Origin: Seminavis robusta
Lineage: Eukaryota; Bacillariophyta; Bacillariophyceae; Naviculales; Naviculaceae
Direction of reading: 5' to 3'
NCBI GenBank assembly: GCA_903772945.1
Contig: CAICTM010000155.1
Span: forward strand, 40,634 to 104,633
Length of the DNA stretch: 64,000 nt
Below the pieces are notes generated by a model, which saw only the letters and a program-made list of their open reading frames with translations, had not been told where the DNA came from and searched no databases. The translations under genes were made by a program, and so were the position numbers. Positions 10,839 to 19,948 of this stretch are shown here, piece after piece. Positions within the stretch are counted from its first letter, which is position 1; every line of letters begins with the position of its first letter.

Positions 10839-11930
10839 ATGGTCCAACCCAAGGCCCTCATGGCGGCATTGCTGTCGACTGGCCTCGTCAGTGTCGCACC
10901 CAACGTGATTCTCTTTGTATTTCCCAATTATGCCACGGGGGAAGGAGCACACAGTCAATTACTGTCGTTGGGACAAGCCATTTCGGCTGGGGGACTTCTG
11001 GGGGATGTCTTTTTGCACACTCTGCCACATGCCGCCCCACACATGGAACGAGACAATGTTGGGTTGTGGGTCATGGCCGGGTTTGTCATTTTCCTCGTGG
11101 CCGATATGCTCATGCGATGGGCCGATCCAAGTCATCATTCTCATGCACACCATCACAGTCAACAAACTCATCACGACAGTCATGAGGATGAGAAAGACCA
11201 CAAGAATAATAATACGCAATCTGCCAAACAAACAGAAACAGAACAATTTCGAATACTGTCCCCCAAGATACTCTTGAATCTAACGGGTGATGCTCTGCAC
11301 AATTTTACCGACGGCCTTGCCATTGGAGCATCCTTTTCCATTCAAGATTCACGATTTCTACAAGAGGCCACCATGTTGCAACTCATGTCCTCCCGAGGAG
11401 GACTGGCCACCGTATCGATTCTATTGCATGAGTTACCACACGAATTAGGAGACTTTGCCACATTGGTAAAGGCGGGGTGCAGCAAAAGTCAAGCCATTCT
11501 ACTACAATTCGTCACGGCGGGGGCCGCCATGGCTGGAGCCGTACTGGGGGTCTTTTGCGTGGAAGGATATGGAGGAGAACGGTTACTCTACATTACTGCC
11601 GGTGGATTCGTATACCTGGCATGTGTGACAATCTTACCAGAAGTACTGGAGGAACGAGTGTCCTTGCAATTCCGATTGGCACAAGTAGCGTGCTTTTGTT
11701 GCGGAGTGGCATTTCTCTATGGCGTTGCTCTCTTGGAACATCATGCCGGTGACGGACATCATCATGGGCATGGCCATGAACATCATGGGCATGGGCACCA
11801 TCATGAGCATGATGAGCATCACCACCGCCAGTTGGAACACGAACATGGAGATCATCACAAGCACGAAGAACATCACCACCATCCAGAAGATCATGCTCAC
11901 CACGATCACCATCATCACCAAGAGCTTTAG
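10839..11930 (+). CDS. ZIP-family zinc/iron transporter, LIV-1/ZIP7-like (363 aa)
   Basis: Membrane importer of Zn2+ or related divalent metals. It has about eight hydrophobic helices. A His-rich variable loop between helices III and IV (SHHSHAHHHSQ, about residue 105) is followed by the signature HNFTDGLAIGASF (about 155-167). The paired helix carries HELPHELGDFATLVKAG (about 197-213), the HExxHE signature of the LIV-1 subfamily that forms the binuclear metal site. The C-terminal 60 residues are dominated by His, Asp, Glu and Gly and probably bind metal as a sensor or buffer. The N-terminal helix could act as signal anchor. LIV-1 proteins of this kind (ZIP7/KE4) usually sit in the ER or Golgi, but location is not determined here. 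The start ATG follows CAATA and is the first in frame. Confidence 0.93.
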   Translation: MVQPKALMAALLSTGLVSVAPNVILFVFPNYATGEGAHSQLLSLGQAISAGGLLGDVFLHTLPHAAPHMERDNVGLWVMAGFVIFLVADMLMRWADPSHHSHAHHHSQQTHHDSHEDEKDHKNNNTQSAKQTETEQFRILSPKILLNLTGDALHNFTDGLAIGASFSIQDSRFLQEATMLQLMSSRGGLATVSILLHELPHELGDFATLVKAGCSKSQAILLQFVTAGAAMAGAVLGVFCVEGYGGERLLYITAGGFVYLACVTILPEVLEERVSLQFRLAQVACFCCGVAFLYGVALLEHHAGDGHHHGHGHEHHGHGHHHEHDEHHHRQLEHEHGDHHKHEEHHHHPEDHAHHDHHHHQEL

Positions 11931-12338
11931 TGGGAGCTACCTACTAGGCAACTACTGCATTCTTTTACTGATCCTTTTCTGCGGTCGTCAAAAACAATGC
12001 AACAAAATCTGACACAGGTCCCCTTGCCACGGTACCGGTACCTCTGCAACTCAACCAGATACGGTAGATTGGCATCAGGCAAACCAAGTTGATGGCTCCG
12101 TTTACTTTACGGAGTTAAAACAAAAGTTAAAAGAAACATCTTACACCTTGGTCCTACGTGACAACTAGAACTCCCCCCTTCTTTTTTCTGGGACCGGAAT
12201 GAACTTGCTGAAAGGGACAAGGTATTTCAAAATAGCCAAATCACACCTCTATGGTACCGGTACTGGTACCGTCTTCTAAAGGTACCAGGTACTAGCTAGT
12301 TAGAGTTGAGTACGGTAGGTTCAATCTCAATCACGAAT
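11931..12338. other. Intergenic spacer with TACCGGTA palindromes
   Basis: Holds the ZIP 3' UTR and the promoter of the next gene. Several GGTACC/CCGGTA palindromes cluster at about 12030-12050 and 12250-12300. Confidence 0.4.
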
Positions 12339-13264
12339 ATGTCGTCACAGAAGACTCGTCATTGTTTCGAAAGGCGCCATAAAGGAAGCCAACGGCCAAC
12401 GAAAATCTCCACGCTCACAAAAGTAGACTTGAAAGCCAAAAGCAACAAAAAGGAAGAGACAATGGTAGTCGTCGGCAATTACTCAGTGCGCATTGTCAAT
12501 GCAGAGACCAAGGAGCCCTTCAAGGAGCACAAAGGGCCTGACGGGAAGATCTACGCTGAAGTGGAGCCTGATGTAGAGTACTTTATTGAGGTCGACGTCA
12601 TTGGAGGTGGCAAAAATTCCATGGCTTGCTTTGAGTTCCATGTCGACGGTGAGAAGCTGCCGTATAGAACTATTTCAAACGAAACACATGGAAAATCGTA
12701 CAAGGGAGTGTGGTCGTGTGTCAATGGAGTCGACAAGATGCAAGCTTTCGCTTTCAAGCGTCCTGTTTTAACAGATAGCAAGGGCTCTTCTGGTCCACCG
12801 GGTGCATTGATTGGTGATGTCCAGGTTGACGTTTCCGAAGCCATCTATGCCGGTACTTGTACCCGACCAGACTACAAGTCTGACTCCTTGCAGGCTGCCT
12901 CGGTCAGCAGCAGCCTCACCAATGTGCAGACGAAAAAGGTTCTTCGATCGGGCACAGGCTCTGTTGCCGAAACCAGCGCACGCAGCATCAAAGTAACAAG
13001 TGTATACTCACCCGGGGTTCTCTTGGAATCCATCACAATCCACTATTGCACGGCTCTGGGTTTGATTCATGCGGGTGTTTTTGGAAAGTGGAAGACATTT
13101 GGGCAAAGGCGCGGATTGTCAATCCTTGGAAGCCGTCATCCGACTGCGACCTAGAAGAGGTTCAACAACCAAAGCGTGTCAAGCGTAAAGGGAAAATGGT
13201 CAATGGAGTCAAAGTGGAAGCTCCCAAGGAAGTGGAAGAGTTTGATCTCACTGGCGAGGACTAG
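12339..13264 (+). CDS. Conserved hypothetical protein (DUF7918-like fold?), interrupted by a one-base frameshift
   Basis: The frame opens at MSSQKTRHCF, with a basic N-terminus. An alternative start is MVVVGNYSVRIV, at the onset of the folded part. The core reads as a beta-rich domain: VRIVNAETKEPFKEH, then YFIEVDVIGG and FEFHVDGEKLPY. Near 13078-13082 a run of five T residues is one base short: the first frame carries ITIHYCTALGLIHAGVF, and the continuation WKVEDIWAKARIVNPWKP lies in the other frame, reaching a stop at 13262-13264 after an acidic end, EEFDLTGED. No splice pair explains the switch. The N-terminal part resembles the fungal/algal DUF7918 type in general layout, but that is a weak impression. 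The function is unknown. Confidence 0.6.
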
Positions 13265-14311
13265 CTAAACTGTTGGCTGCAAAACTGATAATTACGGCCA
13301 CAATTCGTCATATGGTCAAATCAATCACAAGGGAAAAGCTCAAAAGGAACCAAATAACAACAACAACAAATTGAACTAGACTGCTGCATGGACAAGTCCT
13401 TTTACCAGAGAACACGACAAGAACAATATTGTATTCATTCATGACAGCCACAAAATGTCCTACGGTACCAACTATGTATAGTCAATGGTCTTTAAGGTCT
13501 CTAGCTCTACTTTCACAGAAGCTCTAGAAAATGCCAGTAGTTCTAGCTATAAGTAGGTGCTTTTTTCAGCGTTGACGGGCCTTCCAATCTAACTTATTTG
13601 CGAAAAATGTGAATGGAATCAACTTCGCCCCCATTTTCAGGCCTCCCCAGACATGGGTGCTGTTGGAAGTCTTGCACTCCTCAGATGCAGGTACCGGTAC
13701 TAGTACGGCTGTACGGTGCCATGGTAGAAAGAGTTGCGGCAAAATCTGCAGCGTGCAGCTTGGACGGATCTGTTTCATTCGGCGGAGGGTGTTATGCTGG
13801 CACCTTTCACAGCATTGGCACGGTCCTGGCTGCCTTCTAAAGTGTTGCCACCCTACATGATACTCAAACAAAGGGTGGCGCGTGTGCTTTTGGAAGTTTA
13901 GGTTCCCCCTTGCAGAGGGTTGACAGTGAGGATGCCATCAGTTTCCACCGACGTGAGTGAGTCCCGCTACAAAGATACAGACAGGAGGTGTGAAGGTGTC
14001 AAACTGGCGCGAGTGACGAGTCCCAAACGACTTTATGAGCCATCAAAATACCACCAAGCTGACAAATGTCCGGTGAATGTTGCAAGCAACTTGGAGGAGA
14101 AGGTCAGGAGGACGAGGGGAAAGCTGCCAGCGGCAGCAAGGAGTGTTTCTGTGGCCTGTTACACCAGGTAAATGCCCTTTGTCCAAGGAAGTTGGCCGCC
14201 CTGTCACACAAATGCATATGTACGGGTATGCATACATTGAAGCATATCTGCCAGAGTACAGATCTTACTATAAGTAACTCTTACAAGTGGATGGATTTGT
14301 AGCTAGTCAAT
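13265..14311. other. Intergenic, no gene supported
   Basis: A 40-codon ORF (ATG at about 13721, ending at TAA about 13841) and a few longer non-ATG frames exist, but none looks conserved. Confidence 0.4.
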
Positions 14312-14920
14312 TCATCCTTGACTATGGTAGCAATGGGTATGAACACTGGAAAAGACGCGGAGTGGTTCATCTAGGCGACCTTGCAGTTGCAATCGAAGAG
14401 ATTTCTCTTTTCTTTTCAGTTTGCACTTCGTGAAGATGGCTGATCCTGCACCAACACCAAGAGCACCAATGGGTCCCAAGAATATCATGCCTATGACACC
14501 GCCAATGACTCCGCTCCGCATCGTTGCCTTCTTTCGGTGCTGCTTCAATCGGAACAGCAGTTCATCCCCCGTGATGGTGTTGGGCGCCGCTCGGAGGTTG
14601 CTGTTGGCAACTTGGTTTTCTTCCGTCACAAAGCTTCGAGCTGAGGGCGTACTGAAGCCATCATCGGTATAGTCTGGGACGACATCTACGACTTGAATTG
14701 TGCAATCGTCGCTGCCCTGTTGTGGTTGTTCCGGTATGGGTTGATCTTGGACTTCAGTTACAAACTCGGCAACGGGAAGGTCGCCTGGAGAAGCTTGTAA
14801 GGTAGGATCATCACTGGCAACTCGTCTCACGCTCTGTTGAGGAATCATTGGAGCAATGCTGTCTTTGCGAATTGTGCAGCATCTGGGGAAGGATGAGCTT
14901 GTTGCGCCTTGCAGGAACAT
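14312..14920 (-). CDS. Small protein with a Gly-rich membrane hairpin (202 aa)
   Basis: The start is the ATG at 14920 (MFLQGATSSS), because upstream in-frame sequence has no ATG. Residues 1-110 are polar and probably disordered, with Gln/Pro/Asp. DELLFRLKQHRKKATM leads into a single hydrophobic stretch, about residues 136-163 (VIGGVIGMIFLGPIGALGVG), rich in small residues spaced like a glycine zipper with a central Pro. That pattern suits a membrane hairpin. A basic tail (KCKLKRKEK) follows. I do not recognise the family. The hairpin is like those in oleosin-like or channel-forming proteins, but no further homology is visible. Confidence 0.6.
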   Translation of the reverse strand: MFLQGATSSSFPRCCTIRKDSIAPMIPQQSVRRVASDDPTLQASPGDLPVAEFVTEVQDQPIPEQPQQGSDDCTIQVVDVVPDYTDDGFSTPSARSFVTEENQVANSNLRAAPNTITGDELLFRLKQHRKKATMRSGVIGGVIGMIFLGPIGALGVGAGSAIFTKCKLKRKEKSLRLQLQGRLDEPLRVFSSVHTHCYHSQG

Positions 14921-15460
14921 TGTAAAAGGGTGCGTGGGCTGTTGTTGATTGTTGTGAGCAAGGGACACGAAGAGAGGGGAGCCCTTCGGAAGCTTCGCTT
15001 TGCTTCCGCCTGTCACGTCACACGAATGGAACGAATTGGCTCACAAGATTCAAAAAGGAACCCCTCCCCCACAAGGATCTTTCTCGACCGCCAATGGTAC
15101 CAGTACCAGGTAAACGGAGCAACGACGGCCGAAGCCCAAGGCCAAAACAGCAAAACAAAAATAAGTCAGCGGGAGCTGCGATACCTCGGCAGAAAGACAG
15201 ATAGAAGAATGATGACATATTTGAGATTGCACTCTTCTTTCAAGGTAGCCCTGGCAACAACACCCGACTTCGTCGTGTGTGTTGCCACCCGGTGTCATTC
15301 CTTCATTATAACCTTCTTTTTTATTTAATCTAGCCCTGATGACAACACCCGACTTCGTCGTGTGTTGCCGCCCGCTAACCATAATTTTACAGCTGTCACT
15401 CCCGTACGTACCTGTAACTTTTGTAGCTTCTGCTTGCTTATTGTGTTGAGTGCACTAACC
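14921..15460. other. Upstream region with two matching hairpins
   Basis: The palindrome CAACACCCGACTTCGTCG plus its return arm occurs at 15253-15286 and 15343-15367, about 85 bp apart. No gene is seen. Confidence 0.5.
15253..15286. repeat. Hairpin repeat, copy 1 (second copy 15343-15367)
   Basis: The stem GGCAAC...CGAC folds back on GTCG...GTTGCC around a TTC loop with a small bulge. The 15343-15367 copy keeps the inner stem, loop and one mismatch. Confidence 0.6.
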
Positions 15461-16236
15461 TTGAATAATCACGATTTATTCCTATCCCTAAATTTGTAGA
15501 GTTGGCTTGTGCTATCTCTACCCTATATTTGGCTTCACCGGAACAGGAAACAGGAAACAGGAAGCAGGAAACAGGAAACAGACAGGAAGCAGAAACAGGA
15601 CCGTGACGGTTTTTGCTCAGGCTTTAAAAACAGCCACGACTGACTATTGTCCTGGTTCTTGATAAGGGGATGTTAAAGGGATGTACAGATTTAAGGGGAT
15701 GTTTAAGGGGATGTTGAGTATTTAAGGGTTGTTGTTAAGGGTTGTTTATTAAGGGGAGTTTGTGTGTGATAAGGGATGTTGTATGGCGTTTCAATGAAGC
15801 TTAAGGGGTTGTTTCGAGGATATAAGGGGATGTTCTTAAGGGGTTGTTTTTTAAGGGGTTGTTTAAGGGATGTTGAAGATTTAGGGGGTTGTTAAGGGGA
15901 TGGTTAAGGGGATGTTTAAAACCGTTCTCAGTCGTGGCAATTTCAAGATTTTTTAAATCCTGAGTTTAAACCGTCGGATCTTGAATAATCACGATTTATT
16001 CCTACTTCTAAATTTGTAGAGTTGGCTTGTGCCTATCTCTACCTCTATATTTTGGCTTCATCGGAACAGGGAACAGGAAACAGGAAACAGAAACAGGAAG
16101 CAGGAAACAGGACCGTTCGACGGTTTTCGCTCAGGCTTTAAAAACGGCCACGACTGACTATTGTCCTGGTTCTTGATAAGGGGATGTTAAGGGGATGTAC
16201 AGATTTAAGGGGATGTTTAAGGGGATGTTGAGTATT
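15461..16236. repeat. Direct duplication (15461-15722, 15981-16236) enclosing a TTAAGGGG array
   Basis: Both copies start TTGAATAATCACGATTTATT and share the same order of parts: a CAGGAAA-rich array, an ACGGTTTT...CTCAGGCTTTAAAAAC...GCCACGACTGA segment and the start of a TTAAGGGGATGTT array. Between them the G-rich array runs to about 15918. It is closed at 15928-15975 by an inverted copy of the ACGGTTT...GACTGA segment. The second copy ends about 100 bp before the start codon of the next gene. Confidence 0.8.
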
Positions 16237-16334
16237 ATATTGACCAGTGTCAATTTAGATCAGGAAAGTAGAATCCATCAACTTAGCTGTAGCAGTCACG
16301 TTGCAGTTGTGTGCCAAGGGCCAGAGAAGTCACG

Positions 16335-19300
16335 ATGCCTTTATCCGATGCGATTGGAGAGCACTGGAATAAGTTGAAATTTATGGTGATGATTGGTGAT
16401 GGCATCACAAATTGTATTCTCCTACCAGAGGATTTCACACCATTTCAATTGTCCGTTCCCATAAAGCATCTGTATCGCAGGAAGAAGAATACAGCCAAAC
16501 TTCTCTCCAACTTTCGAGAAAAGCTTGCCCAGTACATCATTAAGAATGCTGGTTTCAAGCATCCCTATATCAATTACATTGTTTGGGACGAGGCAGTGTG
16601 TCTCGAAATCTACGGAAACAAAAACTATGATTTGATCTATGTGGAAAACACCCAAGAATTTGATGCAGGTATCAAGAATATTCTGACCCATGAGGGTTTC
16701 GATCCAGAACACGACCAGATTGCCATTTTGTTCAAGCAAGACGTAAAAAACGATGCTGTGCCCACTAGTGAGACAAAAGATACCAGTAAACCACCAGTGG
16801 CCCTGAAAGCTGCAGGGCCGAAAGAACTGGAACATGGCAGTGACACTTCACTTTCCAAAGACCAAATTACGGTGAAGCCTCCAGCAAAAGTGTCCGCTGC
16901 CATTGACGAACCAGAGGGGCTTGATCAGTCGACTATTATGACTCCAGCAAAGAAGGTTGACAGTGTTCCGCTAGATAACACGCAGAAAGACTCATTGCCA
17001 CCCACTTCCAATAAGAGCAGTGGGTTTTCCAAGGGGGATTACAATTCATTACCTGCAGGTGGCAAGATCTCGGGAGGGACAGGAGGAGGACACAGCAGGG
17101 ACTTGGTGACTGTGGATGGAGCTTGGGCAACTGCCGAATCCGGTGGTGGTCGAGACGAACTTTCTGGGTCCATTGGCGGATGGGATCAGTTCAAGGCAAA
17201 CGAGAAGCTGGTCAACGTCAAAGTACCCCCCTTTGACCTGGATTTGCACTCTACCAAACTGGATAAAACGCAATTGGGCAGCAGGCAAGTCGGCGAAGCG
17301 GAAGGAATGGCTCTTGAAATTGAGTTGACACTGGATAACAAGGCCGTCACCCGAATCTTTGGAATGAAGACTTCCAAAGAGGACCCTTCGTTCAAACCAA
17401 AGTTGCAGGCCATCTATATCGGCAAGGGCAATGCGAGCGACAATACTGACAATCTTTTTCGTGTAAGTGGCACCCTAGCAGAAGAGTATCAGGTTTGTTT
17501 GTAAGGTTTTATGCTAACCCCCCCTTTCTTGTTGCCTTACATGTAGCTGATCCTTGCCGATGGAACCAAATGTATCAGAGGGTTCCTCAGCAAAAGCAAC
17601 AACCGCTTTGTGGACAACGGCTCACTTCAAAAGAATTCCATCATTTCATTGCACAAATTCGTCACGAGAATGGATGCTGGATATATGTTTGGCCAACGGT
17701 ATATTCTTGTCTACACCTTGGATATCATTGAAAGCAATCCAGGAAAGTGCATTGGGGAACCCAGCAATATTAACGAGTTCCCTGTTGGAGGAGTCCCTCC
17801 TTCTCAACGACAACAAGCGGGAGCGGAAGAAAGGCAACCAACCACTGTAAAGTCAGAAGCCGGCAACTCACGTCGCAAGCTTCACCCACCAGAAACCAAA
17901 GCAAGTGAGCAAAAGATGGAATTGGATCAAGCAATAGACGAGATGAAGAACAATCTCAGCAATTCTGCAATCCTAGTTGGCCAGATTCGACGTGTCCCAC
18001 ACAGTCTGAGACGCATATTTGGACCAGAAGATGGGCCCAGCTTGCTGCTCCTATTGCAGCATCATCAAGCAACGGGAAAGCTGGCCTTGGTCCTCGTTTT
18101 AGCATTGAAAATGCACTCGACAAATCTAGAACTCCAGAGGCAAGCCTCATTGGTGGTTTGCCGTGCTAGTATCAAGGTCAGCAGTTTCCAGCAATCATTT
18201 TTGAAGCAACATGGTGCAGACATGTTGGTGATCGCATTGGAAAGGTTATTGGAAGACAGTGAAGTGTGCCATGCAATAGTTTCCTTTTTCCGACTATTGG
18301 CTGATATGAAGTTCGAGACTGCCAAGACAATTATTGGGTTGCGTAGACTCCATGGTCTTAATTTGGAGTTTAGGTCCCCACAGGAGAATCAACATGCCCT
18401 GCTCAACAGGGCACTCTTCAAAGCAGCGGGCACAATTCTCCAAGCCCTCAAAATGCACAGCACGTCGGTAAAAATCCAAGAGGATGGATTTGAATGCCTT
18501 GAGCGCACTTCCTATGACGTCGACAAGCAAGGAGAAATCTTTGTTTGGGACTTGCCCTGTGATTCCATCAATCTAGTGAACACGATATTGCGATTGCATA
18601 AGATGTTTGCCAATCATGCAAAGATCAACGTCGATGCATGTAGTCTACTCCACAATGTCCTACATCGCTCCAGGGACACCATTGGCAGAACGGCTGCACT
18701 CGTCGATCGAACAGGCCAGGCAGAAGCTTTGATTGGTTTGGCAGAATTCACCATCCGGAAGCATGCGGGTGCGGAAGAAAGGATTCTTTGGGGTGCTTTT
18801 ATGGTGACGTGCACGGTGCTCTCTCGGTACCCTCACTTGGCACCAGGGAACATGTGTGCTTTGATGTCCTTTTGGAAGGAGCAGCCAAACAATCTTCTTT
18901 TGGCAACAACTGGCTTTGCCCTGCTTGCGCCCATTGACTTGGGGGCAAGTGGCATGATGGACAACCCACAGGGAATCATTGAATTGGTGGTCAACGGAGC
19001 CCAGTTGGCACGAAAACAGGAGGACCCTGTTATGTTTGAGGATTGCACCTTTGTTCTAAAGGAACTTGCCAAGAGCACTGCTTGCCGTAGTGCCATGACA
19101 GCTGTCCCCAAGCTTGTTGCCTCAATCACCATTGCCCCTCAAGAGGACATTGGTTGTTCAGAAGAGGTCAGTGTACATGTCATTTGCATCCTTTCATCAT
19201 TGGTACGTGAAGGTGGCATCAGTGCCATTATGCCTGACGAGAGCCCCTATTGCTGTGTTCATGGCATCATCAATGCAATGAGTTCAACTCCCCATTACCT

Positions 19301-19574
19301 ATTTGTCCAAAAGGCTGCGTTCCGTCTCCTTTCCATGGTGGACTTTACAAAGGCTGCTGCCAAACTTGCTTTTACAAAAGCAGGGGGGCCTTGCACAGTT
19401 ATCGCCTCCCTTTCTGAACACTTCTGGGACGAAAAGCTATCAGAAAATGCTTGCAAGCTGATGAACATGTTAACCTGGTCTTCAAATGGACTCAATATGG
19501 AGCCACTTTTGGAGGGCCTGTTGGCGGCGGACAATGCTGTGGTTGTCATCTTGAGACCCTCGAAGGTTCCTTAA
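16335..19574 (+). CDS. LsmAD / RPA70N-like OB / armadillo-repeat fusion protein (1051 aa)
   Basis: Exon 1 (16335-17462) starts MPLSDAIGEHWN. An 84-nt intron (17463-17546) has a consensus GTAAGT donor and a TAG acceptor, and the frame is kept; exon 2 is 17547-19574. Residues 1-135 are an unrecognised globular region. A Lys/Ser/Pro linker follows. Residues 283-338 match LsmAD, the ataxin-2 domain next to Lsm: GGWDQFKANEKLVNVK, DLDLHSTKLDKTQLG, EAEGMALEIE. Residues about 352-456 match the N-terminal OB fold of replication protein A subunit 1: KPKLQAIYIGKG, LFR joined to LILADGTKCIRGFLS, then GSLQKNSIISLHKF and KCIGEPSNINE. From about 525 to the end are helical repeats of armadillo type. A ssDNA/RNA- or protein-binding scaffold is inferred. 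The last residues (ILRPSKVP) may reflect a 3' frame problem, since coding-like sequence continues in other frames to about 19680. Confidence 0.85.
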
Positions 19575-19948
19575 AAATGAGACTATTTGGGATGAAGGAG
19601 GCACCTCTGTCTTTCGACTCAATGATTGGCAGTATGACAAGAGAATATGTGGAATGCCAATCACGGAGGGCACCCAGCATGGATAGACAGGGGGAAATGG
19701 GAGGGCACGCAAAGATGCAAGCAAAACAGAGCTTATGTTTGCCTGGAGGGCCACCATCAGCAACGCTAGAGATTCAGCACAAATAAATGTAACGTACTAC
19801 TAGAAGCTAGGCCTGCTAAGCTCTTTAAACACAATAATACTTCACAGAAACACACTCTTGCCTAACGTAGCTAGGAACCGATACAATGTGGCTAGCTACT
19901 AGAGAAGCATCAAAGCTACAGCTCCCCGTAGCTGGATATGTACATTCT
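19575..19948. other. Convergent 3' spacer
   Basis: Lies between the fusion gene and the ATPase gene. Frames after 19575 still look protein-like for about 100 bp (NETIWDEGGTSVFRLNDWQY in one frame), which hints at a shifted or spliced C-terminus for the upstream gene. Confidence 0.4.

Noticed and set aside
13721-13843. 40-codon ORF with an ATG in a good context
   Set aside because: Too short, no conservation visible, and not supported by neighbours.
17463-17504. Read-through of exon 1 to VSGTLAEEYQ and a stop
   Set aside because: A consensus GTAAGT donor lies at 17463 and splicing there restores the RPA70N alignment; the extra residues have no counterpart.
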